Assembly (NCBI RefSeq): GCF_037975445.1
Contig: NZ_CP150254.1
Coordinates: 1,052,001-1,116,000 of the forward strand
DNA: 64,000 bases
Reading direction: 5' to 3'
DNA from: Peribacillus sp. FSL P2-0133
Lineage (GTDB): Bacteria > Bacillota > Bacilli > Bacillales > DSM-1321
Part shown: one piece after another, positions 34,600 through 42,439 of the stretch
Layout: every line of letters begins with the position of its first letter
Position numbering within the stretch: position 1 is the stretch's first letter
The notes under the pieces: generated by a model
What the model was told of the DNA's origin: nothing
Seen by the model: the letters and a program-made list of their open reading frames with translations, nothing else
Databases searched by the model: none
Translations under genes and position numbers: made by a program

Positions 34600-34692
34600 C
34601 TTAAAGTAACGGGTGCGTTAGCTGAAGATCAGAGCTGTCTTTAAGGCAGCTCTTTTCTTATGGAACTAAAGGGGCAGTTTAGTTCCATAAGA
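34600..34692 (+). repeat. Full A-terminator-B element
   Basis: AAAGTAACGGGTGCGTTAGC, GAGCTGTCTTTAAGGCAGCT with CTTTTCTTA, then GGAACTAAAGGGGCAGTTTA and GTTCCATAAG. The B arms covary in part: TTATGGAACTA with TAGTTCCATAAG is a perfect 11-base match. Confidence 0.95.
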
Positions 34693-34765
34693 GAAGGAAC
34701 GCTTGATCTATTTATTGAACATATTGGTATGGCTTATATATTTTTTATAGTGGAGGTGTTGTGTT

Positions 34766-35221
34766 ATGAAAAAGTATGAAAAAATGTTAATTGCGATTAA
34801 GGATGAGGATTTCAATTGTTTTGCTAATAAGGGAGATTGGCTTTATATTGCGAATAATAAGGATACAAAAAAGGGGCTTTTTAGATTACCTAACTATATA
34901 TATTACTTTGTGTCTGTAAATGATGAGCGTATGCCTTCTGAAATTGGAGTAGTAAAAAAAATTAATGGTCATATCACTGCAAAAGAACTTGCTGAACTTG
35001 ATTATAAAAGTAGAAAAAAAGATATTTCGCTTCTGACTGATGAAACTGTGAAAGAATATGAATGGTTTTTAGAAAAAGTTAATGCTCAGCCAGAACATAC
35101 TCCTATGGCTGTAACTTGGTTTGAAAAAGTCTTACCTAAAAAAGAAAAAGAATTAAGAGTACATAAAAAGTTCTTCACGGGTCTATCAAAAGAAGAGAAA
35201 AAAGAATTGTTTGAAATCTAA
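34766..35221 (+). CDS. Hypothetical cytoplasmic protein
   Basis: A 151-residue lysine- and glutamate-rich protein (MLIAIKDEDFNCFANKGDWL at the start, FTGLSKEEKKELFEI at the end) with no signal peptide, membrane segment or motif I recognise. TGGAGG precedes the ATG by nine bases. Sole gene of its unit. Confidence 0.7.
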   Translation: MKKYEKMLIAIKDEDFNCFANKGDWLYIANNKDTKKGLFRLPNYIYYFVSVNDERMPSEIGVVKKINGHITAKELAELDYKSRKKDISLLTDETVKEYEWFLEKVNAQPEHTPMAVTWFEKVLPKKEKELRVHKKFFTGLSKEEKKELFEI

Positions 35222-35228
35222 CACTGAA

Positions 35229-35320
35229 CAATTAACTAAGGGTGGCGTTAGCTGAAGATCGGAGCTGTCTCTAAGGCAGCTTTTTCTTATGGAACTAAAG
35301 GGGCAGGTTAGTTCATTAAA
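35229..35320 (+). repeat. Full A-terminator-B element
   Basis: ATTAACTAAGGGTGGCGTTA (loop GGGTGG), GAGCTGTCTCTAAGGCAGCT with TTTTTCTTA, then GGAACTAAAGGGGCAGGTTA and GTTCATTAAAT. Starts eight bases after the preceding stop codon. Confidence 0.92.
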
Positions 35321-35371
35321 TAAAATGAAATTTTGTAGTGAAATTAGTATATTAGGGAGGATATTGAATAA

Positions 35372-35551
35372 ATGAGTAATTGGTTATACATACTTTATGC
35401 TGTAATTTTAGGAATAGTATCTTGGTTTACTGGGGAGATAGTAACCTTTGTTATGTTAGGGGTTATTCTTATTGCTTTGAATAATATAAATTCAACTCTT
35501 AAAAAGATTTATCTTCAAAATAATGAGAGAAGTAATAACGAAGATAAATAG
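35372..35551 (+). CDS. Small two-helix membrane protein
   Basis: A 59-residue frame with GGGAGG upstream: LYILYAVILGIVSWFTGEIV and FVMLGVILIALNNIN are hydrophobic, followed by a polar tail (QNNERSNNEDK). Unknown function. It is the only frame in its box-to-box unit and has a good ribosome binding site. Confidence 0.7.
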   Translation: MSNWLYILYAVILGIVSWFTGEIVTFVMLGVILIALNNINSTLKKIYLQNNERSNNEDK

Positions 35552-35570
35552 ATGTGAAAATAATTTGTTT

Positions 35571-35671
35571 TAAAACTAACTGATCCGTTAGTTTAATAGG
35601 AAAACATAAAGTCGACAGAAAATCTGTTGGCTTTTTTGTTGTGCGCATTCGGAAGATTTAGTTCACTAAGA
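35571..35671 (+). repeat. Diverged A-terminator-B element
   Basis: AAACTAACTGATCCGTTAGT keeps the A-box arms but has the loop TGATCC. A terminator, GTCGACAG-AAAA-TCTGTTGGC with CTTTTTTG, follows. The B part is reduced to GGAAGATTTAGTTCACTAAG. Confidence 0.7.
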
Positions 35672-35723
35672 ATGCATTAACTTTTTCAACTACCAGGGTA
35701 TGTTAATTATATAAGGAAATATT

Positions 35724-36287
35724 ATGAAACTAACTGGGCTCTCTATTCGTAGAGTAAATATAGAGAGAGGTGTGTATGTATTGATGGTTTCACGGTGGAC
35801 GTTTTTCCAAGGGATTATAGTAGCCACTTTAGGAATTCTGGCATTTATAACCGATTATTTTAAGAACGATATGGCAACGTCAATTTCATCAAACACTATA
35901 ATTACAGTACAGATGTTAATGACACTATTATTTATTACTGTTGTTATTGGTTTATTTAGCTTATGTATGTTTTTTCAATCTAAGAAAAGTAATACTTTTT
36001 TATTGCATCCTATTTGGCAAAAAATGCACATAATAATATCTTTCCTATTAGTTATATCAATAGTTATATTTATTAGTGCGTTTTTTATAAGTCCCCTCAG
36101 TGAAGTAATTCAAAGTAGTAGGTCGATTTTATTCATAACTATCTATTATTTTATATTTTTAATAAACGTTTTAGTGTTAAGTATAATAAATAAAATTAAA
36201 AAGAATACAATTTCAAATTCGAAAAAGATTAAATCATCATTTATATGGACTGTATTAGTACTTTTTGTAAGTGTTTTTTTAATTTAA
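35724..36287 (+). CDS. Hypothetical four-helix membrane protein
   Basis: Up to 187 residues with four membrane segments: FQGIIVATLGILAFI, MLMTLLFITVVIGLFSLCMF, IIISFLLVISIVIFISAFF and ILFITIYYFIFLINVLVLSI, plus a fifth at the C-terminus. ATG 35724 has AAGGAA five bases upstream; TTG 35781 or ATG 35784 behind AGAGAGG are alternatives that would remove the polar 20-residue start. No family recognised. Confidence 0.65.
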   Translation: MKLTGLSIRRVNIERGVYVLMVSRWTFFQGIIVATLGILAFITDYFKNDMATSISSNTIITVQMLMTLLFITVVIGLFSLCMFFQSKKSNTFLLHPIWQKMHIIISFLLVISIVIFISAFFISPLSEVIQSSRSILFITIYYFIFLINVLVLSIINKIKKNTISNSKKIKSSFIWTVLVLFVSVFLI

Positions 36288-36290
36288 CTT

Positions 36291-36383
36291 TTATAGCACT
36301 AACGGGTGCGTTAGTGCTATAACAGGGGTTGCTTCGGCAGCCTTTTTCTTATTGAACTAAAGGGGCAGGATAGTGCAATAAGA
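36291..36383 (+). repeat. Full element with extended covarying arms
   Basis: The A box has 13-base perfect arms, TATAGCACTAACG and CGTTAGTGCTATA, around GGTG. Central hairpin GGTTGCTTCGGCAGCC with TTTTTCTTA. B box TATTGAACTAAAGGGGCAGG and ATAGTGCAATAAG. The arms use GCAC/GTGC where other copies have GAAC/GTTC, a compensatory change. Confidence 0.95.
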
Positions 36384-36487
36384 CGGAATATTTAGAAGGA
36401 CATCGAATTAGGTAATTTATAGGGAGTTATTCAAGTAACATAGCAAGTTCAGATATTATTTAACTAATTTATATTTAGCTTTGTTGA

Positions 36488-36516
36488 GTAGTCTTCTGCA
36501 GAAGGCTATCTTTTTT
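36488..36516 (+). terminator. Orphan terminator hairpin
   Basis: TAGTCTTCTGCAGAAGGCTA followed by TCTTTTTTT. It lies between the B box and the sigma factor gene and is not attached to a recognisable gene, so it may mark a deleted cargo gene. Confidence 0.6.
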
Positions 36517-36585
36517 TATGAAAAAATTTGATAATTATTGTTTACTTATCGAATACTCAATCGTTAATAGTGTAGGAGGGTGGTC

Positions 36586-37080
36586 ATGGATGAACAATTA
36601 AGCTTGTACCTAAATAAAAAATTGAAGGCTGTGTATTTCTTTTTGCTAAAAATGGGAGCGATCAAAGAGGATGCGGAAGACATTGTTCAAGAAACGGCTT
36701 TTCAATTTGTACAATATCTAGATACTCTTCAGGAAGAGTATGTTGATGCGTGGCTTTACAGAGTAGCAATTAATAAATATTACGATAGCTTAAGAAAACT
36801 TAAGTATAAAAATAATTATGTAAATACATTTAATCTCGAAGATTTACTGGATTGGTCAACACCAGAGCAAATTATTATAGAGAATGAATTACATATAACG
36901 CTATCAGAGTGTTTACGTAAAATACCACAAAAATATGCAGAAATACTGTTACTCAAATATTGTGGAGATTTGTCCTTAAAGGATATTGCTATTATTTATG
37001 GTACAACCGATAAATCAATTAAAACACAGTTAGCAAGAGCAAAGAAAAAAATGAGAAAGATGATTGAGGAGGTAAAATGA
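36586..37080 (+). CDS. ECF-type RNA polymerase sigma factor (first pair)
   Basis: A 164-residue sigma-70-family protein. Region 2 is at residues 20-75 (KEDAEDIVQETAFQFVQYLD, WLYRVAINKYYDSLRK) and region 4 at 100-160 (LSECLRKIPQKYAEILLLKY, LSLKDIAIIYGTTDKSIKTQ, a helix-turn-helix). ATG 36586 is spaced correctly from AGGAGGG; an upstream GTG at 36580 is part of that site. It is followed one base later by an anti-sigma-type gene. A diverged paralogue lies at 39161. Confidence 0.9.
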   Translation: MDEQLSLYLNKKLKAVYFFLLKMGAIKEDAEDIVQETAFQFVQYLDTLQEEYVDAWLYRVAINKYYDSLRKLKYKNNYVNTFNLEDLLDWSTPEQIIIENELHITLSECLRKIPQKYAEILLLKYCGDLSLKDIAIIYGTTDKSIKTQLARAKKKMRKMIEEVK

Positions 37081-37081
37081 T

Positions 37082-37990
37082 ATGGATAAAGATTCAATTT
37101 TCAATGCCAAGGACGGGTTCCAACCATTGATAAAAAAAGCGAAAAAGAAATCATTAAAGAAGATAATTATTGTATCAACCATTGTGACGGTAAGTATCTT
37201 TATGATTTTAGGAATCACTTTCATCATTGCGTATAATCATATGCAAAATTCAATGTCAGAGTATTTTTCAGTGAAGTTTGAACAAAACGAAGTTTATGGT
37301 GCGAATATCCACGATGATAAATCTACCACTAGTTTTAGTATAGATTCTGCTCTTAATCAGGACCAATATGTAAAAGATATTGCAGGGATTCCATACACAT
37401 GGTACAACGAACAAACTTGGTTTAAAATCTATGATTCACCTACAACTATTTATGATAATTCAATAACATCAACAGATAGTTGGCAATTTTATCGAAATGG
37501 ACAAAGAGTGGTTAATTTTTATGTTCCTGGTGAAAAAAAAGTAGAAGATGATCGTAAGTTACTTCAATCCTTAGCTTCAACTAGTGTGGTAGAAATAGGC
37601 ATTTCATTTAAGAAAGAAATGAATACAAATCAAGTGCTGAAACAATTTCCAACTGCTCAGTGGGCATGGGTGCAAAACCCTGATGTCGAAGTATCAGTTA
37701 TGCCTGGGTATGTAATCGGAGACTATGCATATGGTTTTACAATTACATCTCCAGAAAAAGGGACTGACAATATAGCAGAAGACGTAAAAAACTTCGAGAA
37801 GGTATTATCAAATTTATCTCAAAAAGACGAGAAAGATACGAATGTAGAGCCATTAATAAAATCAATCAAACAGAAAGGAACTGTTCAGGTGAGTGGTATC
37901 ATATTAACAGGGAAGGTAAAAGACTTATTACCACTAATTGAACAAGATTCAGTAAACTATGTGAGCGTTGGAGTTATAATTCCTTATTAG
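37082..37990 (+). CDS. Anti-sigma factor with Sigma_reg-type domains (first pair)
   Basis: A 302-residue membrane protein. A 35-residue cytoplasmic N-terminus (FQPLIKKAKKKSLKKI) precedes a single membrane segment (IIIVSTIVTVSIFMILGITF), then a roughly 240-residue outside domain (WAWVQNPDVEVSVMPGYVIG, VQVSGIILTGKVKDLL). This is the layout of Bacillus proteins annotated as sigma factor regulator N- and C-terminal domain proteins, encoded next to ECF sigma factors. It should hold the sigma factor at the membrane until a surface signal. Similar in plan to 39652-40563. Confidence 0.85.
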   Translation: MDKDSIFNAKDGFQPLIKKAKKKSLKKIIIVSTIVTVSIFMILGITFIIAYNHMQNSMSEYFSVKFEQNEVYGANIHDDKSTTSFSIDSALNQDQYVKDIAGIPYTWYNEQTWFKIYDSPTTIYDNSITSTDSWQFYRNGQRVVNFYVPGEKKVEDDRKLLQSLASTSVVEIGISFKKEMNTNQVLKQFPTAQWAWVQNPDVEVSVMPGYVIGDYAYGFTITSPEKGTDNIAEDVKNFEKVLSNLSQKDEKDTNVEPLIKSIKQKGTVQVSGIILTGKVKDLLPLIEQDSVNYVSVGVIIPY

Positions 37991-38094
37991 GGATAGGAAT
38001 ATGATTCTCATGAAATAATTAATGGTCAACTAAGTAAAGCTTTCTAAATAAAAATATGTTAGTAGCAATAAATGGATTTCACCAAATCAACATC

Positions 38095-38148
38095 TTATTC
38101 AACTAACAGATGCGTTAGCGCCATAAGTAGGCCGCCAATTGGCGGCCT
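38095..38148 (+). repeat. A box with GC-rich palindrome
   Basis: TTCAACTAACAGATGCGTTA (loop CAGATG) followed by a perfect palindrome AGGCCGCC-AATT-GGCGGCCT at 38128-38148, with TTTAAAAG behind it. It closes the unit of the first sigma/anti-sigma pair. Confidence 0.8.
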
Positions 38149-38329
38149 TTAAAAGTATTTTTATATAATCATACATCAAATTAATGTGAAAAAATCTAAA
38201 AATCGTTGAGTGCAGTCCAGCTAGACAAGGGAATATATATTTTAATTGTGAGTAGTTATTTTCTTTTGGAAAAAACAGAACCATTATTCTATGTGAATCG
38301 TCTAACTATAGAAAAAGAGGAGGATATGA

Positions 38330-38415
38330 ATGCATGTGAAAAAGAAAATTGAGGAGTCATCCTTTTGTGAGGCCAATAACATCACTAAAGAAAATCAACT
38401 CGAAACTATTATGGT
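38330..38415 (+). pseudogene. 5' fragment of a gene cut by an IS110 remnant
   Basis: AAAGAGGAGG is followed by ATG and about 28 codons (HVKKKIEESSFCEANNITKE, NQLETIMV) up to where the IS110 fragment begins at about 38413. The initiation site is strong, so a real gene started here. Its identity cannot be told from so short a piece. Confidence 0.45.
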
Positions 38416-38870
38416 ACAACGGGCGTATGATAATGCCCAGTAGACTCTAAAACGACCGGAGGTCGAATTCCTGTAACGTTTTCTATCTCTCTAAGATATT
38501 GGTGTAAGCTCTCTAGTCCTTCAATGGTATGTGCTACTTTAAAACTTCTTTTATAAGGCTTCTTTTTATCCAAGAACGCTTGAACCTGACTTTCACCTTT
38601 AGCTACATCCAGACCAACCACTGGATTCATTTTTTATCTCCTCCAAAAACATAATATTGCCGGTAACCCCTAATCACTCTTGCAGTATCATAGCTTCGCT
38701 TGTTATACGAGATCTTGGTCCCAACCAGCCAAATCATGTTTAAGCAAGTAGGGGGCGAACTGTTTAGTTGACGGGGTCCAAGCCCCACGGGCAGGAACGT
38801 TCTACCCCGGCTACCGTTATCATATATCGATATAAAAATTGTTCAACCAGAAATAACTGGCTGACCTTTA
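38413..38870 (-). mobile_element. Truncated IS110-family element
   Basis: The minus-strand frame 38630-38413 encodes NPVVGLDVAKGESQVQAFLD and VVLESTGHYHTPVV, the N-terminal part of an IS110 transposase of a different subgroup from the one at 32.4 kb; it stops where the rest is deleted. About 230 non-coding bases lie upstream of the start (38640-38870), with GC-rich complementary segments (GGGGTCCAAGCCCC at 38776 and others). In the IS110 group this left end encodes the bridge RNA, so this may be a relic of one. Confidence 0.75.
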
Positions 38871-38901
38871 TAATACGAACGGGGCAGGATAGTTGCATAA
38901 G
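38868..38901 (+). repeat. B box with altered left arm
   Basis: TTATAATACGAACGGGGCAG then GATAGTTGCATAAG. The loop and right arm are good; the left arm is replaced where the IS110 fragment ends. Confidence 0.75.
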
Positions 38902-39160
38902 AGGTATTTTCAAATCGGTAAAAATATTACTTTATAGATAATTAAGTAGTTTAGTTTTGTTTTAGAAATGCAGTACCCTCTTGTGATGGGAGGTTATTAA
39001 AGTTGTCTACTTTAAACAATATTTTAGGAATAAAGCTATTTATTTTCGGAAAAAGAATCATATATCTTAGTACCAATTCATAAAAAATTAAAATTTAATT
39101 CATCTAAGTGTATACATCTAATATCACTCATTCGTTGTATAAGTATAGGGAGGACAAAAG

Positions 39161-39652
39161 ATGAAAAAAGAAAATGTATTAACCTCCTTTCTTATCAATT
39201 TAGGAGAGGAAGTGTTCAAGCTATTACTAGCGAGAGGAGCAAAAAAAGAAGATGCAGAAGATATAATTCAAAACACCTACTACAAAATTTACACGCTATT
39301 GGATAAATTAACAGAGAGCAATATACGTCCTTGGTTTTTTAGAGTATCACTTAATCAATATATTGATTTGAAAAGGAAAAAGGAGCAGCAGAACATTTAC
39401 TTAACTGAGGAAATTTATTCAAAGCTATCACATATCGATTGCGATTTTGATACGGTTTTAAATAAAGATGAGATTTTTTATTTATTAAAAGACATAAAAA
39501 AAGAATACAAAGAAATTTTCTTTTTAAAGTATTACTATGATTTTTCATATGAAGAAATTGCAACTATTTTGGATATTCAAGTAGACAGTGTAAAGCAAAA
39601 ATTATATCGTGCACGTAAATTTATTCACTCAAAAATAGGAGGACAACATTGA
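39161..39652 (+). CDS. ECF-type RNA polymerase sigma factor (second pair)
   Basis: A 163-residue sigma factor, a diverged paralogue of the one at 36586. Region 2: KKEDAEDIIQNTYYKIYTLL and WFFRVSLNQYIDLKRKKEQQ. Region 4: LLKDIKKEYKEIFFLKYYYD and FSYEEIATILDIQVDSVKQK, the helix-turn-helix. GGGAGGACA precedes the ATG. The stop codon overlaps the anti-sigma start. It lies in the next box-bounded unit after the IS110 fragment. Confidence 0.9.
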   Translation: MKKENVLTSFLINLGEEVFKLLLARGAKKEDAEDIIQNTYYKIYTLLDKLTESNIRPWFFRVSLNQYIDLKRKKEQQNIYLTEEIYSKLSHIDCDFDTVLNKDEIFYLLKDIKKEYKEIFFLKYYYDFSYEEIATILDIQVDSVKQKLYRARKFIHSKIGGQH

Positions 39653-40563
39653 TGGAATCTTCGTTAAATGATGCTTTAAAAAAGGCTAAACGAAAACATC
39701 TACTAAAAATTATCATCACTTCAATTATTGTAGTACTAATTCTCTTACCTATCTTTTATAAAACAGGTAACTACTTTGCAGCGAAAAGCTCTACAAGACT
39801 TCACGGAAAGCTTTTTTTACATAATGCCATTGCTGAACCTAATATTCATATCGACTCTCAAGTAACAAGTAATTCATCGATGTTTGGGGGTAACATTATT
39901 ACAAACCGTTCTAAGAATATTAATGGTTATGTAGTTCAATGGAGCACTCTTACAAGTTCATATGATTGGTTTCGAGTCAATATTGACACGAACGAGTTAG
40001 TACCAGGATTTCATTGGTCTGATACAGAGTTCTATGAGTATGATAAACAGACAAAGAGTAAATCAGCAACATTTTATCATCCATCCATAAAAAAATACTA
40101 TAATGGTGTACAAAATGAATTAGGGGAAATTTCGGAAATGGAGAACCACGTTGCAGAAGTTGCCATTTCCTTTGATAAACCATACACGTTACAGGAAATA
40201 CAAGCAAAAATCCCTGATAATTTAAACATCGTATGGTTGTATATGGCTTCTCCAATTAGGGATGAAAGCAAGGGGCCAGCTGGTATGCCAGTTTATGGGT
40301 TTGAACTTTCCGACAACCCTAAAGAATTATATTCAAGCTTTGTCGATAGTCTTAAAGAGTATGATTCAAAGGGGAATGATGAAACAATTCAAGAATTTTT
40401 AAAGGTAAATAAAAATAAGCAGTTCGGTGAAGTGAAAATTTTAGGGGTAATGCTCACTGGAAAAACAAACAATTTCAAAGCCTTAGAGAATCAAGATTTT
40501 ATCCGCGGTGCTTCAGTAGGTGCCACTGCACAAATCGTTCCTTATATTAAACCTGAAAAATAA
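39652..40563 (+). CDS. Anti-sigma factor with Sigma_reg-type domains (second pair)
   Basis: A 303-residue single-pass membrane protein: KKAKRKHLLKIIITSIIVVL begins the cytoplasmic stretch and membrane helix, the rest lies outside (WFRVNIDTNELVPGFHWSDT, VWLYMASPIRDESKGPAGMP, KILGVMLTGKTNNFKALENQ). It has the same plan as the protein at 37082 and presumably holds the sigma factor encoded just upstream. The ATG at 39652 fits AGGAGGA better than the TTG at 39649. Confidence 0.85.
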   Translation: MESSLNDALKKAKRKHLLKIIITSIIVVLILLPIFYKTGNYFAAKSSTRLHGKLFLHNAIAEPNIHIDSQVTSNSSMFGGNIITNRSKNINGYVVQWSTLTSSYDWFRVNIDTNELVPGFHWSDTEFYEYDKQTKSKSATFYHPSIKKYYNGVQNELGEISEMENHVAEVAISFDKPYTLQEIQAKIPDNLNIVWLYMASPIRDESKGPAGMPVYGFELSDNPKELYSSFVDSLKEYDSKGNDETIQEFLKVNKNKQFGEVKILGVMLTGKTNNFKALENQDFIRGASVGATAQIVPYIKPEK

Positions 40564-40590
40564 TATGCAAGAGATACAATAAAAATTATG

Positions 40591-40680
40591 TTCTTAATTA
40601 ACTAAATGGAGAAAGTTTAAGCTTAAGACTGATAATTAGCAGTTTTTTTTGTTATGAAGCTAACGGTACAGTATTCTTGG
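40591..40680 (+). repeat. Strongly diverged A-terminator-B element
   Basis: TTAATTAACTAAATGGAGAA, AGTTTAAGCTTAAG, a weak hairpin with TTTTTTTT, then GAAGCTAACGGTACAGTATT. The order is that of the standard element but both loops are altered. Confidence 0.5.
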
Positions 40681-40738
40681 AAAGAGTGCTAATGAGATTT
40701 GATCTAATACATAGAAAACACAGTTTGTGAATAGATGT

Positions 40739-40880
40739 ACTTAAACTAACGGGTGCGTTAGTTGCATAAGGAACACAAAATGATTAATCTTTTTTATAAA
40801 AAATAATCCAATTAAATAGTATAAGGGCATGTTTTGATTAATCTTTTTTCAAAACATGCTCTTTCTATTTATTCATTTAT
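40739..40880 (+). repeat. A box with long terminator, copy 1 of a 140-bp repeat
   Basis: AAACTAACGGGTGCGTTAGT then TGCATAAGG, and a terminator stem GGGCATGTTTTGA with TCAAAACATGCTC at 40825-40861. The whole 140 bases recur at 42056-42199 with few differences, so this A box has a different terminator module from most others. In this copy the lipoprotein gene on the minus strand follows. Confidence 0.9.
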
Positions 40881-40934
40881 CAAGGTTTCTTGGAATAATT
40901 TGATCAAACTTTGTTTCAACTCTACATATAATGT

Positions 40935-41414
40935 TCACCATACAAACTCAGGATTAAATTCCTCTGGATCCATCGTTGCTTTTATATAGGTAACTGGGTT
41001 CTCGTTAGGCATCGTGATAGTTAATTCGTTTTCTTCTTTATTTAACTCTAAAGTGAAAAATGAATTCCTGTTTGATCCTTCTTTACTAGTCATTATGGCA
41101 GTTATTTTATTGTCCGTTGATTCTGCTAGTTTGAAATATTTTCTATCCTTTTTTTCGTTTTTCTTCACGATATTTTCCAATATATTTCCTTCAGTATCGG
41201 ATAATGAAATCATTATGTATGACTTATCTGTTATCCAGCCACCATATATAGGATGATACTTGGCTGCTTCAGGAAGATTGTTAGTTCTTGTAGGTTCTGC
41301 CTTACTTATCCCTTCTTGGTTATTTACCTTTTCAGGATTAGTGACTTGTTCGTTGTCACAAGCAGCAAGACTACCTAAAAGCAGGAGTCCTACAGTGAAT
41401 TTTTTTATAAACAC
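40935..41414 (-). CDS. Hypothetical lipoprotein
   Basis: A 159-residue exported protein. Signal peptide FIKKFTVGLLLLGSLAAC ends in a good lipobox (LAAC, Cys at residue 19). The mature part is polar, with YHPIYGGWITDKSYIMISLS and ENELTITMPNENPVTYIKAT. No family recognised. Its orientation is against the surrounding boxes. Confidence 0.75.
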   Translation of the reverse strand: MFIKKFTVGLLLLGSLAACDNEQVTNPEKVNNQEGISKAEPTRTNNLPEAAKYHPIYGGWITDKSYIMISLSDTEGNILENIVKKNEKKDRKYFKLAESTDNKITAIMTSKEGSNRNSFFTLELNKEENELTITMPNENPVTYIKATMDPEEFNPEFVW

Positions 41415-41583
41415 GAGCGAGTCCTCCTAAAAATTTTTTAGATAACGAAAAAATAACTCCCTTATATAATTATGGTTTTTTTCCTTTTTTTTCAACTGTT
41501 ATTTACTTAATAAGCTGGTTACATACCAGTTTTTTCATTTTTATAGTTCTATTCATCTCTTCTTCATACCCATTAAAGCCGTT

Positions 41584-41620
41584 TTCTTATGGCACTAACG
41601 GGGCAGTTTAGTTCATTAAG
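41584..41620 (+). repeat. B box
   Basis: TTATGGCACTAACGGGGCAG then TTTAGTTCATTAAG. It opens the unit of the two small membrane proteins at 41683 and 41877. Confidence 0.9.
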
Positions 41621-41682
41621 AAAAATGGGTTTTTGTGGTAAAATAAGTTTAATTATTTTTCACTAAGGAGTCTACCCTCTAT

Positions 41683-41847
41683 ATGAAATTAGATGATAAA
41701 AAGAAAAAGGTACAAATGAAATATAGAATGAAAATGATGCAAAAGAAAGAAGATGGTGAAAATAACAGTAAAAAAGTGTTTGTTATTTCTGCTATCTTAT
41801 TTTTGTTAATTCTGTTGTCATACTGGGGACGATTTATTTCAATCTGA
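41683..41847 (+). CDS. Small basic membrane protein
   Basis: A 54-residue frame: a very basic, Met- and Lys-rich N-terminal half (KKKKVQMKYRMKMMQKKEDG) and a membrane segment VFVISAILFLLILLSYWGRF. TAAGGAG lies 12 bases before the ATG. Function unknown. Confidence 0.65.
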   Translation: MKLDDKKKKVQMKYRMKMMQKKEDGENNSKKVFVISAILFLLILLSYWGRFISI

Positions 41848-41876
41848 AATCCCTAAATAAATTAGGAGTTGTTTAT

Positions 41877-42044
41877 ATGTTTGATGTTGCACTGTTATTT
41901 ATTATTGCTTTTGCTGGAGGAATTATTGCTATTATTGGTTTCTTCGTTATATTAGGTCGAAGGATTTCAGAACCGAAGAAAGCACTTCAACAAAGAATAG
42001 ATAAACTAGAAGAAGAGGTTCAAATATTGAAAAATCACAAATAA
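41877..42044 (+). CDS. Small membrane protein with C-terminal coiled coil
   Basis: A 55-residue frame: hydrophobic LLFIIAFAGGIIAIIGFFVI, then a coiled-coil-like ALQQRIDKLEEEVQILKNHK. TAGGAG precedes the ATG by seven bases. It probably forms an operon with 41683 and ends 12 bases before an A box. Confidence 0.65.
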   Translation: MFDVALLFIIAFAGGIIAIIGFFVILGRRISEPKKALQQRIDKLEEEVQILKNHK

Positions 42045-42055
42045 TAAACTAGCTT

Positions 42056-42199
42056 TAATGAACTAACGGGTGCGTTAGTTGATGAAGGAACACAAAAATG
42101 ACCAATCTTTTTTATAAAAGAATAGTCCAATTAAATAGTATAAGGGCATGTTTTGATTCATCTTTTTTCAAAACATGCCCTTTCTATTTATTCATTCAC
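42056..42199 (+). repeat. A box with long terminator, copy 2 of a 140-bp repeat
   Basis: AACTAACGGGTGCGTTAGTT, GATGAAGG, and the perfect stem GGGCATGTTTTGA with TCAAAACATGCCC at 42144-42180. Nearly identical to 40739-40880. Confidence 0.9.
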
Positions 42200-42439
42200 C
42201 TTATTAATATACATTTTTTTCTAAATGAACACTTGAATATTTAATTCACATCTATTAAACTAGTGGTTAGTTGTTAAAAAACACCAGCTAAGGAAAAAAT
42301 TAGTTGTTCTCTATTTGAAAAACACTGAATTTGATCCTTTTTGGCGAAAGAATTACATATCTAATAAATAGTATATTGGAGGTTTTTGTTCTTACCAAAT
42401 TATTATCATGAAAACAAAAAAGCTGAGGGAGATTAGAGA

